64,000 nucleotides of DNA from Cyrtodaria siliqua (GCA_037043455.1 JAWPHD010011030.1:23527-87526); one strand, 5' to 3'. Numbered from the stretch's first letter, positions 10,243-21,470 are shown. Numbers and translations: made by a program. Notes: generated from the letters alone by a model not told the origin.

Positions 10243-13189
10243 CAATTTATTTCGACTTAGAAAACCCCAGGTTTCACAACCATATGATGAAATTGACGCA
10301 ACTGATTATATTCCAGATAACCCTTTAGAGAGATTCTCACAAGACAGTGTTTCAAACGCCCAAGGGGTTAAATTACTCGATTTGTGTAAATCTACATCTA
10401 TGCGATTAGCTAACGGACGCTTAGGTTTTGATTGTGGTGTGGGCGATTTTACATACGTGAATCGGAACGCATGTAGCGTTATTGATTATTTGTTATTGAA
10501 AGAAATTGATTTTCCGCTTGTTAACAATTTTAAAATCGGCAATTTCACAGAATTCAGCGATCATGCACCTTTATCGTTCACTGTAAATACTATGAATCGT
10601 ACAGTTAATACTAATCCGTGTGATCGCGAATACATCTCATGTAAATGGAATGAGGCGAATAAAGAATTATTCCGTAATAGGATAATTGGCAAGTTACCGG
10701 TATTCACATCAATTGTAAATGATATGAATATTCGTGATAAAGATAGTATTAATAACGTAGTGTCGAGTTTTACCAATTTAATGACAGAGGCTGGTGACCT
10801 CTTGTTTGTAAAACAGAGAACGGTTAAGAATGGGTTTCAGTCTGTAAACTCGGACTCAAACAAATGGTTTGATGTTGATTGTCGCCAGGCTAAGCAGTTA
10901 TACAAAGAGGCGTTATTTTTGTTTAATACGAATAAATCAAATTTAAATAGAAATTCGCTTTCTGATAAAAAAGCGAGCTATAAAGCAATAATAAAGAAAA
11001 AAAGACGTGCATATAAATATAGACAAATGAAAGAACTGGAACAGATGCGACATTCAAAACCACGCGATTTTTGGAAACTGTTTAACAGAAAAAAGCAAAA
11101 CAATACCGATATCACCCTAGATGAGTTTCATACATATTTTAAAGACTTATTTAAGGACATAAAAAACGCGAAAAATGACGAAGCTGAATCTTTTAATAAT
11201 AACCATAATTTTGATGATAATTATCCTATTTTTAATGAATTAGACATGCCTATAACTATTCCGGAAGTAGAGGCAGCGATTAAGTCGCTACGCAAAAATA
11301 AAGCCGCCGCCGGCGACAATATATTGAACGAATACTTTATATCAACCTGTGATATATTGGCGGGGCATATAACTGATATTTTCAATGCGATTTTTGATTC
11401 TGGAGTTTTTCCAGAAGAGTGGACGAAAGGATATATGATAGCATTACATAAAAAGGGAAATAAAAATATCGCAAATAATTACAGAGGCATAACCTTGGTC
11501 AGTAGTATGGGCAAACTGTTTTCAAGCATCTTAAATAAACGTATCGATAAATGGTGTGACGATAATAATAAAATATCCGATGCTCAGTTTGGATTTAGAA
11601 AAGGTAAATCTACAACAGATGCTGTGTTTATATTACATAATATCATTGAAAAAATATTAAATGCTAAAGGTAGGCTTTATTGTGCATTCATAGACCTTAA
11701 AAAGGCTTTTGACTCTATTAATAGAAATGCACTCTGGTTAAAATTGTACAAATTAGGTATTAATGGGAAAATGCTTAGAATAATTCGATCGATGTATGAT
11801 ATTGTTAAAAGTTGTATTAAGCACTGTGGATCATTTTCTGATTTTTTTGATATATCAGTCGGATTAAAGCAAGGGGAGATAATCTCGCCGATAATGTTTG
11901 CGCTTTTTCTAGAAGACCTAGAGTTATATTTATATACAAGTATTAAAAGCGGACTTTCATTTAATGATATATCTCTTATCCTTCTGCTTTTTGCCGATGA
12001 CATGATTTTAATAGGCACAAGTATAGAAGACCTGCAAAGTAGTTTAAATAACTTATATAACTATTGTGAAACATGGAGCCTAGAGGTAAATACAGATAAG
12101 ACTAAGGTGGTGGTTTTTCGTAACCGAGGAAAAACCAGAGTTACTGAAAATTGGTCTTATAACGGTACCATTCTCGAAGTGGTCGACGACTTTAACTATT
12201 TAGGAGTTGTGTTCAACTATACAGGGTCGTTTACGCTTAACCAACAAACATTATGTGGTAAAGCGCTTAAAGCTATGAACCTTCTATCAATAAATATAAA
12301 GAAATATGAGTTAAAACCGAAAACAGCTTTACAATTGTTTGATGCTTTTGTAGGTTCTATTCTTAATTATGGCAGTCAAGTGTGGGGTTTTACTAAATCC
12401 AAGGAAATTGAAAGAATTCACTTAAAGTATTGTAAACAAGTTCTTGGTGTAAAATTATCGACAAGTAATGCAGGGATATACGGGGAATTGGGCCGTTATC
12501 CGTTATATATAAATAGACATGTTAGTATCATTAAATACTGGCTAAGAGCGGTCAATACTGATAACGTTATTATAAAACACGTGTATGAAAGCGCAAAATC
12601 TGACTGTGAAAGGGGATTAAAAAATTGGGTGTCAAAAGTCATGTCATTACTAAATAGTAGTGGTTTCATGTATGCATGGCTTGACCCAAGCTCACTAAAT
12701 GCAATACATTTTGTACCGATATACAAACAACGACTAATAGATAATTATGTCCAAAACTGGTCAACCGACCTTGAAACGAATAGAGTGCTAACTCTTTACA
12801 AATCTGTTAAACACCATTTTGAATATGATAATTACCTAGATATATTGCATACCAGGCGCGATCGCAGTGTGGTAACCAGATTACGCTTGTCCTCTCATAG
12901 TTTAAGGATCGAGACAGGGAGGTATTCTCGTGAAAGGTTAGAAAGACATGAACGGATATGTCAAATATGTAACACTAATGATATAGAGGACGAGTTCCAT
13001 TTTGCGTTAATATGTCCTATTTATAATACAATCAGAAGTAAATATATAAAACGATATTATAGCCATAGGCCTAGTATGTTTAAATTCATTGTTCTCCTTC
13101 AGTCAACAAACAAAAAAGATGTTAACAATTTTAGCAAATACATCTCAGAAGCTTTCTCTTTAAGACGTACCATGATAAATAACTTATAA
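10232..13189 (+). CDS. Retroelement C: endonuclease/reverse transcriptase ORF (5' truncated, open)
   Basis: A 985-codon frame without stops. Residues ~50-125 hold the end of an EEP-type (APE-like) endonuclease, ending in SDHAPLSF. Residues ~340-620 are a reverse transcriptase: IALHKKGNKNIANNYRGITL, AQFGFRKGKSTTDA, AFIDLKKAFDSI (catalytic Asp), GLKQGEIISP and the LLLFADDMILIG active site. The C-terminus has a CQICNTNDIEDEFHF...C zinc-knuckle-like cluster. The N-terminal half of the endonuclease is missing, so the copy is 5' truncated, as is usual for target-primed insertion. The first ~4 codons fall in flanking element A, so the ATG is not the native start. It lies in intron 5 and inside element A. 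The uninterrupted frame suggests a recent insertion. Confidence 0.85.
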   Translation: MNPFNLFRLRKPQVSQPYDEIDATDYIPDNPLERFSQDSVSNAQGVKLLDLCKSTSMRLANGRLGFDCGVGDFTYVNRNACSVIDYLLLKEIDFPLVNNFKIGNFTEFSDHAPLSFTVNTMNRTVNTNPCDREYISCKWNEANKELFRNRIIGKLPVFTSIVNDMNIRDKDSINNVVSSFTNLMTEAGDLLFVKQRTVKNGFQSVNSDSNKWFDVDCRQAKQLYKEALFLFNTNKSNLNRNSLSDKKASYKAIIKKKRRAYKYRQMKELEQMRHSKPRDFWKLFNRKKQNNTDITLDEFHTYFKDLFKDIKNAKNDEAESFNNNHNFDDNYPIFNELDMPITIPEVEAAIKSLRKNKAAAGDNILNEYFISTCDILAGHITDIFNAIFDSGVFPEEWTKGYMIALHKKGNKNIANNYRGITLVSSMGKLFSSILNKRIDKWCDDNNKISDAQFGFRKGKSTTDAVFILHNIIEKILNAKGRLYCAFIDLKKAFDSINRNALWLKLYKLGINGKMLRIIRSMYDIVKSCIKHCGSFSDFFDISVGLKQGEIISPIMFALFLEDLELYLYTSIKSGLSFNDISLILLLFADDMILIGTSIEDLQSSLNNLYNYCETWSLEVNTDKTKVVVFRNRGKTRVTENWSYNGTILEVVDDFNYLGVVFNYTGSFTLNQQTLCGKALKAMNLLSINIKKYELKPKTALQLFDAFVGSILNYGSQVWGFTKSKEIERIHLKYCKQVLGVKLSTSNAGIYGELGRYPLYINRHVSIIKYWLRAVNTDNVIIKHVYESAKSDCERGLKNWVSKVMSLLNSSGFMYAWLDPSSLNAIHFVPIYKQRLIDNYVQNWSTDLETNRVLTLYKSVKHHFEYDNYLDILHTRRDRSVVTRLRLSSHSLRIETGRYSRERLERHERICQICNTNDIEDEFHFALICPIYNTIRSKYIKRYYSHRPSMFKFIVLLQSTNKKDVNNFSKYISEAFSLRRTMINNL

Positions 13190-13432
13190 TCTCGTTCATC
13201 CTCACTATAATACAATTGTTCTATTGTACCGTATTAGATTTTGATTCCTATATATATATATATATATTTTTTTTTTTCTCCGTGATATATCTCCTTTTTT
13301 TCATATTAATTCATAAATTAATGAACCTGTACTAATCTTGTTATTGTGGTCAAATTATATTTGTAAAATGTATGTTTATATGATGAAAAACTATGTAATA
13401 GTTTAAGTCAATAAAATTTCTTCTTCTTCTTC
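10243..13432 (+). mobile_element. Non-LTR retrotransposon C (whole insertion)
   Basis: The insertion starts where homology to minus-strand element A stops (gtgaatcctttc) and ends in a short 3' UTR with caataaaatt and a ttcttcttcttc tail. A microsatellite tail rather than poly(A) is typical of several LINE clades. Compared with the intact sequence, A lacks ~42 bp at the insertion point, and no target duplication is evident, so insertion came with a small deletion. Confidence 0.75.
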
Positions 13433-13433
13433 A

Positions 13434-13738
13434 TAATTCAAAATGGATCCAACAAAGGAGTCGAATAATTGACACATTGTCTTCGGTTTAAAGTTAAACT
13501 TCTTAGTATTAGCAATTAATATATGTAAAGCCTTTAAACCCTTTCCTGCTAAACTTACTTGATTTAAAACAAATGTTCCGGTATAATTAAAAATAACTCC
13601 CAGATAATTAAAATCGTTAACTATTTCTAAGAAGTTGTCGTTATATGTCCATGACTCATTTTGTCTTAATTGGCCCCTTTTCCTAAAAACCATAAATTTG
13701 GTTGTGACGGAATTTACTTCTAATCCCCATTTATTACA
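13434..13738 (-). pseudogene. Retroelement A, RT thumb-region fragment
   Basis: The minus strand reads GLEVNSVTTKFMVFRKRG, NDFNYLGVIFNYTGTF and FDSFVGSILNY, matching residues after FADD in element C. It joins on one side to 9464-10242 (across element C) and on the other to 14376-14895 (across element B). Confidence 0.8.
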
Positions 13739-14375
13739 GAACAGAACAGAACAGAACATACTTTTATTGACTTGTACGTTAAGTACATCATCATAATATA
13801 TATACAACAATTACAAAATACATAATTAAATCACGTGTAACATACAAAGTATATGATTTATATCAGCTCTAAAGAGGATGATCTATAAAGTGTTCACACA
13901 TGCGTTATAGATATTCTATGTGACATCGCACATTTGAGATATAAAGCCAATTTTAAAAGAATCATTTTGTTTTCAGTTTGCAATAATTCGATGAATTTAA
14001 ACATACTTGGTCTATTACAATAATATTGAGCTATGTATTTCCTCCTTATATCGGAGTAACATGGGCATTTTAGAATGAAATGAAACTCATCTTCAATATC
14101 TTGAGTATTACAATATTGACAAAAACGTTCATTTCTTTCAATCCTATTGATACCATACCGACCTGCTTGAATTCTTAGAGAATGTGACGATAACCTTATT
14201 CTACTTACTAAACTTCTTAAATCGCATGGCAATACATCTAAGTATATTTCATAATGAAAATGATTTTTCACATTGTTATACAAATCTAAGACACCAGAAT
14301 TTTGTTTATCTGCATACCACTTTTGCATAAAACAATCGATTATTCTTTGTTTGAATACTAATACAATAAGCTAGT
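13739..14375 (-). mobile_element. Retroelement B: 5'-truncated copy nested in A
   Basis: The minus strand carries only the C-terminal coding part (KQRIIDCFMQKWYADK to CQYCNTQDIEDEFHF, stop at 13894), then a 3' UTR with caataaaag and a (ttctg)n tail. The tail abuts element A sequence in mid-ORF, so B inserted into A in the same orientation. Confidence 0.72.
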
Positions 14376-14895
14376 CATAAATCTAAATTTTGCTGCAAAT
14401 TTTCCTACTAAAACCATATCATCAGCAAAAAGTAGAAGAATAAGAGTAATATCGTCGATAGTAAGACCTGAACTAATATCATTTTGTAAAAATAACTCTA
14501 AATCTTCAACGAAAAGGGAGAAAATTATCGGGGAAATTACCTCCCCTTGCCTTAGACGAATTGAAAATTCGAAAAAATCTGAATAACTATTACAACTTTT
14601 AACACAAGATTTTACTTTAGAGTACATGTCTCTTATTATGCTAAGTAGCTTTCCATTTATGCCTATTATATAAAGTTTTAGCCATAAGGAATTCCTATAA
14701 CGCTATCAAAAGCTTTTTTCAAATCAACAAATGCACAATACAATCGACCTTTCTCATTTAATATCTTGTGAATAACAGATTGCAATACAAAAATTGCATC
14801 GACAGTTGAACGACCCGACCTAAAACCAAATTGGGCGTCTGATATAATATTATTGTCTTCACACCATTTACTTATCCTTTTATTTAAAATACCGG
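14376..14895 (-). pseudogene. Retroelement A, RT core fragment
   Basis: The minus strand reads ILNKRISKWCEDNNIISDAQ, FGFRSGRSTVDA and AFVDLKKAFDSV, then a one-base frameshift, then YSKVKSCVKSC, IRLRQGEVISP and LLLFADDMVLVG. It is the oldest part of the nest. The 5' end at ~14895 abuts SINE sequence. Confidence 0.8.
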
Positions 14896-14896
14896 T

Positions 14897-15065
14897 AAAC
14901 ACATGTAAGGTTATATATGCCGGTCGATTGTTTGTGGTGGAGGCAGACCTTCCACTTTTCCTGGGAAGAACCAATACACCTCCCGCCATCCGTAAAAATC
15001 GACACTTCCTCACTTAAAAGTCGAGCTCTCAGTGGGATTTGAACCCGCAGAGGTGAGAGGCGAAG
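14897..15065 (-). mobile_element. SINE body fragment
   Basis: Shares cggtcgattg, tggaggcagacc, aatcgacactt and cagtgggatttgaacccgca with the SINE at 4.6-5.1 kb. The tRNA-like head is missing. Confidence 0.65.
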
Positions 15066-15067
15066 GT

Positions 15068-15715
15068 AAAACTGCAAAATAACCAGTGTAAATCGTCCGC
15101 TCTGATTGCATAAATGTATTTTAAAGCTTTCAAGTCGATGCGTTTTCTTAGAAATGAGTTATAACACTTCTACAACTGGGTAGATAAGACTTCGATTTAG
15201 TACAACTTTCGATGTTACTAATTCTAAAACATGCCAGCTTAAATCATTTTGACATCACGTTTTACTAGCCTTACCACTACAAATGCAGTAGCAAAAGACA
15301 TTTTCGAAACATTTAATGTTAACACTGAATTACATTACTTGAATGTGAAAAAGATATTCAATCAAAAGGGAGGTAATTTAGGATTATCCATGTTTCATTT
15401 TCTTATAGACTTATATCTATAATAAATGGGTCAATTTGTTTTAATTTTTTTATTTTTTATATTATTTCATACCAATTTTAAGAAGTTTATATCTTTAAGT
15501 GGACTTCGACTCATGTTATGTGTTTTATCAGCATTTCAAGTTTTCATATAAAGGGAGGGTAACTCTAAAAAGCTGTAACAATTTAAACAAAAAATAAATG
15601 TTTTACAAACTATGGGTCAAAACAAAATCATTATCACACAACTATTCTAAAATATATTTAAAATAAGAAAATTCAGGATACAAAAGCGAGTAATTAGGAA
15701 TTTTGTTCAGTATAT
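15068..15715 (+). repeat. ~640-bp dispersed repeat, copy in intron 5
   Basis: Partner of 1295-1935. Shared blocks include aagggaggtaat and the gtaacaatttaaacaaaaaa block. It begins right after the SINE fragment at 14897-15065. Confidence 0.75.
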
Positions 15716-16009
15716 AAATCAAAATTTGCAGAAACTGCATAATATTGTTATTTTTAAATTCGGAATCAGCTCGATTACACCTCCTTTTCTTCAAATTTGA
15801 CATTTTCATTACTAAAACTTTATAATTTATTTCAAGATGTATTTTAAATGTAATTGAAATAATATATAATTTCAAACATTTAAAAAATATTTGTTGTTAA
15901 AGAGATCGTCTGCCTCTTAAACGTGTGACAAACGTTCGATTAAACTTTTTTATCACCGAAAAACTACAGCACCGGCTAATCGGTGTTTTTTTCAAGAATT
16001 GTTTACATT
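15716..16009 (+). other. Unassigned intron 5 sequence
   Basis: AT-rich, no domain, no splice-compatible exon and no clear repeat seen. Confidence 0.5.
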
Positions 16010-16175
16010 TGCACCAGGGGTTCACAGGGGGTTCACATGGGGTAAATATGGGGCACCATCAAGCTGTGTGATCAGTGTGATCAGAGGTATTAAAAGGAAA
16101 GTCTTTCAGAGTACTTACAGAGTCCTTTTAGAGTACTTTATCATAGTTTTCAAAACTTCAGACTCCCCTGGTGCA
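16010..16175. mobile_element. Small MITE-like element
   Basis: Inverted ends gcaccagggg at 16011-16020 and cccctggtgc at 16165-16174. No coding content. Too short for certainty. Confidence 0.45.
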
Positions 16176-16238
16176 CCACACGTCAAAATGTAAAATAATG
16201 GATCATCCAATTATTTCATAGGTACCAAATCGAAGGTG

Positions 16239-16543
16239 TTAAGGACTATTGGTCAGCCATCTTTGATCCAAAAAATCCAAAATCGATGAGATATGGTCAA
16301 GTGACATTTTCAACGATGTACGCATTTTAGGCACGAGCAATGTCAACCATATAGTACATGACAGTAATTCAACAGTATTCTTTCTAATATTATGTTCACA
16401 TCAATACTGTTGAATTACTGTCATGTACTATATGGTTGACATTGCTCGTGCCTAAAATGAGTACATCGGTGAAAAAGTCACTTGACCATATCTCATCGAT
16501 TTTGGATTTTTTGGATCAAAGATGGCTGACCGGTAGTCGTTAA
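16239..16543. mobile_element. TTAA-ended foldback MITE, copy 1
   Basis: Ends ttaaggactattggtcagcc and ggctgaccggtagtcgttaa. Arms of ~140 bp are almost perfect inverted repeats around a ~23-bp centre (ctttctaatattatgttcac). TTAA at both ends suggests a TTAA-targeting transposase such as piggyBac. A second copy is at 27273-27520. Confidence 0.75.
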
Positions 16544-16579
16544 TCTGGTTTGCATTCCTTCCATCACCCACAAAACCAT

Positions 16580-16895
16580 GAAAAGGCAAAAAACGAGTAT
16601 TTGCTCTGGCGCGCCATCCACTATTAGAATAAAGGTATCTTGCAATAAAAGTGTATATGACATAATTTGCAAATACATATGTATTAGATTTACTTCAATG
16701 CGAGTACATGTTTATGTATGTGCAGATATTTGGGTGTGACTGGAAAAATGAGTATTTGCTATGGTTCGCCATCCACTATTAGAATAAAGGTATCTTTCAA
16801 TAAAAGTGTATATGACATAATTTGCAAACAGATATGTATTAGATTTACTTCAATGCGAGTACATGTTTATGTATGTGCAGATATTTGGGTGTGAC
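16580..16895 (+). repeat. 155-bp tandem duplication carrying the exon 6 acceptor
   Basis: The block from gagtatttgct to tatgtatgtgcagatatttg and ggtgtgac occurs twice, with the acceptor AG at 16725 and again at 16880. The first copy therefore has a near-perfect decoy acceptor followed by ATATTTGGGTGTGAC. In phase it reads on about 18 codons to TAG. Confidence 0.92.
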
Positions 16896-16998
16896 GGAAA
16901 AAACTCTGGCGTGGCAATGGACGGTTGTGGAGTGTGTGGGGGAGACAACTCCACTTGCCAAAGGGTGGACGGCGTATACTCAAATGCTGTTGCAAATG
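16881..16998 (+). CDS. Exon 6: CGVCGGDNSTC signature and spacer start
   Basis: Acceptor tatgtatgtgcag ends at 16880; donor GTAAAG follows 16998. Phase 0 to 1. It encodes IFGCDGKNSGVAMDGC, then GVCGGDNSTCQRV. The GCD...(C)GVCGGDxSTC motif is the hallmark of the end of the ADAMTS Cys-rich domain and the start of the spacer. The acceptor and the first exon codons are duplicated 155 bp upstream (see the repeat entry). Confidence 0.93.
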
Positions 16999-17103
16999 GT
17001 AAAGAATGAATTTTATTATTAATTTTGCATTTACTAAACAAAAAGTTACACATATTGTAGAAATCAATAGCTATGGTACGGATGGAAGTGTGTAAGCAGG
17101 AAA

Positions 17104-19805
17104 CTAAACAGGGGTCATGCGTGAGTGAACGCCCACCGTATCCGCCAAGGCACGCCTTGAGTGAACGCCCACCGTAATCTCTCAGGCACGCCTTGAGTTA
17201 GAGCCTACCATAATCTGTCAGGTACGCCGTGAGTGAGCGTCCACCATAGTCTCTGAGGCACACAGTGAGTGAGCGCCTATCGTAATCTCTCAGGTACGCC
17301 GTTAGTGCTCGTCCACCATAGTCTCAATGAGTGAGCGCCGACCGTAATCTTTCAGGCACACAGTGAGTGAGCGCCCACCGTAATCTTTCAGGCACCGTAA
17401 TCTTTCAGACAGTGAGTGAGCACCCATCGTAATCTCTCAGAAACACATTGAGTGAGTGACCGTCGTAATCTTTCAGGCACACATTGAGTGAGTGACCACC
17501 ATATTATCTCAGGCACACAAAGAGTGAGCGCCCATCGTAATCTCTTAAAACGGCCGTGAGTGAGAACTATCGTAATCTCTCAGGCACGCCGTGAGTGAGC
17601 GTCCATCGTAATCTCTCATCCACGCTGTCAGTGAGCTCCCACCGTAATCTTCCAGGCACACCGTGAGTGAGCGCTCACCGTATTTTCTCAAACACAGTGA
17701 GTGAGCGCCCACCGTAGTCTCTCAAACACACTGAGTGAACGCCCACCATATTCTCTCAAGCACGCCGTGAGTGAGCGCGAACCGTAATCTTTCAGGCACA
17801 CAGTGAGTGAGCGCCCATCGTATTTTCTCAGACACAGTGACTGAGCCCCACCATAATCTCTCAGGCACGCCGTGAGTGAGCGTCCACCGTAATCTCTCAG
17901 ACACGCCGTGAGTGAGCGCGAACCGTAATCTCTCAGGCACGCCGTGAGTGAGCGCGAACCGTAATCTCTCAGGCACGCCGTGAGTGAGCGCGAACCGTAA
18001 TCTCTCAGGCACGCCGTGAGTGTGCGCGAACCGTAATCTCTCAGGCACACAGTGAGTGAGCGCCCACCGTAATCTTTCAGACACACAGTGAGAGAACGCC
18101 CACCGTAATCTTTCAGGCACACAGTGAGTGAGCGCCCACCGTAATCTCTCAGAAACACATTGAGTGAGCGCCCACCGTAACCTCTTAGGCACACAGTGAG
18201 TGAGCTCCCATCGTAATCTTTCAGACACACAGTGAGAGAATGCCCACTGTAATCTTTCAGGCACACAGTGAGTGAGCGCCCACCGTTATCTCTCAGAAAC
18301 ACATTGAGTGAGCGCCCACCGTAATCTCTCAGGCACACAGAGAGTGAGCTACCACCGTAATCTTACAGACATATAGTGAGAGAACGCCCACTGTAATATT
18401 TCAGGCACACAGTGAGTGAGCGCCTACCATAATCTCTCAGAAACACAATGAGTGAGCGCACACCGTAATCTATCGGGCACACTATGAGTGAACGCCCACC
18501 GAAATCTCTCTTGAACACATTGTGTGAGCGCCAACCGTAATCTCTCAGGCACACATTGAGTGAGCGCCGACCGTTATCTCTCAGGCACCCAATGAGTGAG
18601 CGCCCACTGTAATCTCTCAGGCACGCCGTGAGTGAGCGCCCACCCTATTCTCTGAAACACTCAGTGAGTGAGCGCCCACCGTATTCTCTCAGGCACACAG
18701 TGAGTGAGCGCCCATTGCATTATCTCGGGCACACTGTGAGTGAACGCCCACCGTAATCGTTCAGGCACACAGTGAGTGAGCACCCACCGTATTCTCTCAA
18801 ACACAGTGAGTGAGCGCCCACCATAATCTCTCAGACTCGTCGTTTACGAGCGCCCACCGTATTCTCTCAGGCACAAATTGAGTGAGAGCCCACCGTAATC
18901 TCTCAGGAATAAGCTGAGCGAGAGCCCATCGTAATCTCTTAGGCACACAGTGAGCCCACCATAATCTCTCAGGCACGCAGTTAGTGAGTGCCAACCGTAA
19001 TCTCTCAGGCACACATTTAGTGAGCGCCCACCGTAATCTCTCAGGCACACAGTGAGTGAGCGCCCACCGTAATCTCTCAGAAACACATTCAGTGAGCGTC
19101 CACCGTAATCTTTCAGGTACACAGTAAGTGAACGCCCACCGTAATATCTCAGACACGCCGTGAGTAAGCGCCCACAGTAATCTCTAAGGCACAAATTGAG
19201 TGAGCGCCCAGCGTAATCTCTCAGGCACACAGTGAGTGAGCGCCCACCGTAATCTCCCAGGCACGCTGTGAGTGAGCGCCCATCGTAATCTCTCATGCAC
19301 GCCGTGAGTGAGCACCCACCGTAATCTCTCAGGCAAAAATTGAGTGAAAGCCCACCGTGATCTCTCAGGCACACAGTGAGTGAGCCCCCATCGTAATCTC
19401 TCAGGCACGCAGTTAGTGAGTGTCAGTCGTAATCTCTCAGGCACACAGTGAGTGAAGCCCACCGTAATATCTCAGGCACACAGTTAGTGAGCGCCCAACG
19501 TAATCTCTCAGAAACACATTGAGTGAGCGCCCACCGTAATCTCTCAGGCAACAGTGACTGAGCGCCCACCGTAATCTCTCTTGCACGTAGTGAGTGCGCA
19601 CCCATCGTATTTTCTCAGGCACACAATGATTGAGCACCCACCGTATTCTCTCAGGTACGCAGTTAGTGAGCACCCACCGTATTCTATCAGACACACAGTG
19701 AGTGAGAACCCACCGTAATCTGTCGGACACACAGTGAATGAGCGCCCATCGTATCATCTCAGGCACACAGTGAGTGAGCGCCAATCGTAATCTGTCAGGC
19801 TCACA
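17104..19805 (+). repeat. 36-bp minisatellite in intron 6
   Basis: About 75 units of gtgagtgagcgcccaccgta plus atctctcaggcacaca (or cgcc). Divergence between units is perhaps 5-20%. The period is a multiple of three, so the minus strand shows long false ORFs of CLRDYGGRSLTV type. Each unit carries GTGAGT (donor-like) and ctctcagg (acceptor-like). Confidence 0.95.
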
Positions 19806-19996
19806 CTATACAGGTGTATAGTTTATGTTGTTGTTGTATTCTGCATGTTGTTGTACCTTTGTGTTGTTGTATACAATCCAGTGTATGTTGTTGTTTTATA
19901 TTATTGTATGTTGTTGCATACATTATGTTGTTGTATATAATTGTATGCTGTTGTTTATTTTATGTTGTTTTGGTTAATTGTGGATGCATGTTGCAG

Positions 19997-20089
19997 GATC
20001 GCGAGTCGATTTTCCAGCAATATTACCGGCAGGAAGCACATTGATACAGTTCTATTTTGACTTTAACAGCATGAAGGGATTTTATGTCG
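19997..20089 (+). CDS. Exon 7: spacer domain
   Basis: Acceptor catgttgcag ends at 19996; donor GTAAGT follows 20089. Phase 1 to 1. It encodes SRVDFPAILPAGSTLIQFYF and ends SMKGFYV. ADAMTS spacers have an IPAGAT.I.V strand motif, here ILPAGSTLIQF. It sits directly after the 36-bp intronic array and a short ttgttg-rich tract. Confidence 0.85.
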
Positions 20090-20990
20090 GTAAGTATTTT
20101 GGATTTTTTATTGCCATGAACATTTCAAAATACTTAAACAATTTTAGACATTTTTATTCCAGATTGTTTATAAAAGCCCATATTGATACATTACATTTTT
20201 ACAAATGCATAACTGCGTATGTGTTACAAATATTTTGTTGCAGACAATTATATACTAAAGGAAAAAAGAAAGCCAACACGGGAATGTCCGCTACATTTTG
20301 TATATATACTGAAAGGAAAAAGAAAGGCAACACTGGAATGTCCGCTATATATTGTATCTATAATATGCTGTCGTTTATCGAATGATACATGGCTACATTA
20401 GACTTTTCTTTTCACACAACTTTTTTTAAACCTCTTCAAAGTTTCATTATTGACAGAATACGTGTTTGGCTTAAGCAAATGAGCAATGTTTGCAATCACT
20501 TTACATTAAATACATTATTCTTTTTTCAAAGCGGAACTTCAATATTTATGATTTTCGTGTTACAAAGTCTACTGTGATTAAAAAGTCTGCAACAGCACAC
20601 TTTTTTTTTCTTCTCTAACTAACGGCAACCTTTATATTTTATTTGTTACAAACATCTTATTTATAAACAGGTATAAGACTATCTATTTCCTAGCATTCTA
20701 GGGATTGTATGGTCATTGATAATAATGTATATTCGTGATGTACATTCTTTTTTGGCGCCTTATTGCCTGTTTGTACTGGTACGCCTTAAAATCCCAAACC
20801 AATTAAAAATTAGTAAAAACGTGAAGTATAATTTATTGACCTCGCTCTGAAGGTGCAACGAGGTACTGATGTATATGGAATGATGGAACACTTTTCAGAT
20901 CTAAAAAATTAGGCTGACAATGAGTGAATGAGTTGACAAGCACTGATATTGACAGGTACACGCAATATTAGATAAAAAAAATAGGCAGCA
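20090..20990 (+). other. Intron 7, no recognisable element
   Basis: AT-rich. A short imperfect direct repeat (ggaatgtccgctac and ggaatgtccgctat) lies at about 20281-20350. No exon or domain seen. Confidence 0.5.
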
Positions 20991-21470
20991 TTACTAGGCA
21001 ATAGAAGTAAAGGTTGGTTTATGGTTGAATTGTATTTTCCTTCATATTCAGCACATTTTAGGCTATATATGACGGTCGATTGTTTCGTGGTTGAGGCAGA
21101 CCACCCACATTTTCCTTGGTGAAACCAGTACTGTATTCCACCCGCAATCCGTAAGAATCGACACTTTCTCACTTACAAGTCGATATCCCAGTGGGATTAC
21201 AACTAAAGCTAAACTGCAAAGATGATCATCTATCTATGAATATAAAAACAAAAGCATTGAAAGCCACAAAGAAGGTACTTAACGTATTAACATAACCCCC
21301 GATCAGCACTAGAACAAATCTTTAATCACACAATATGACACAGTTTAAGACAAACAGTGAACGTTAATTCGTTTTCAGGATTTAGGTATAAGTCATCAAA
21401 TGGTCGGTCATCGCACAATCGATGAGGAATGCGTAGTGGTGAACTGTAAATGGGTCAACCACTAAACATG
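20990..21470 (+). repeat. Dispersed repeat family R, copy at 21 kb, with SINE fragment
   Basis: aggcagcattactaggcaat, then a SINE body fragment at 21052-21190, then gccacaaagaaggtac and tcaggatttaggtataagtc. The same blocks, in the same order, occur at 46.5-47.0 kb without the SINE, so the SINE inserted into R. Confidence 0.6.

Noticed and set aside
10561..12726. Minus-strand ORFs inside element C
   Set aside because: Shadows of the intact reverse transcriptase frame on the + strand.
17688..19784. Minus-strand ORFs with CLRDYGGRSLTV repeats
   Set aside because: The 36-bp period is divisible by three, so open frames arise automatically; more than one frame is open and there are no splice or start signals.
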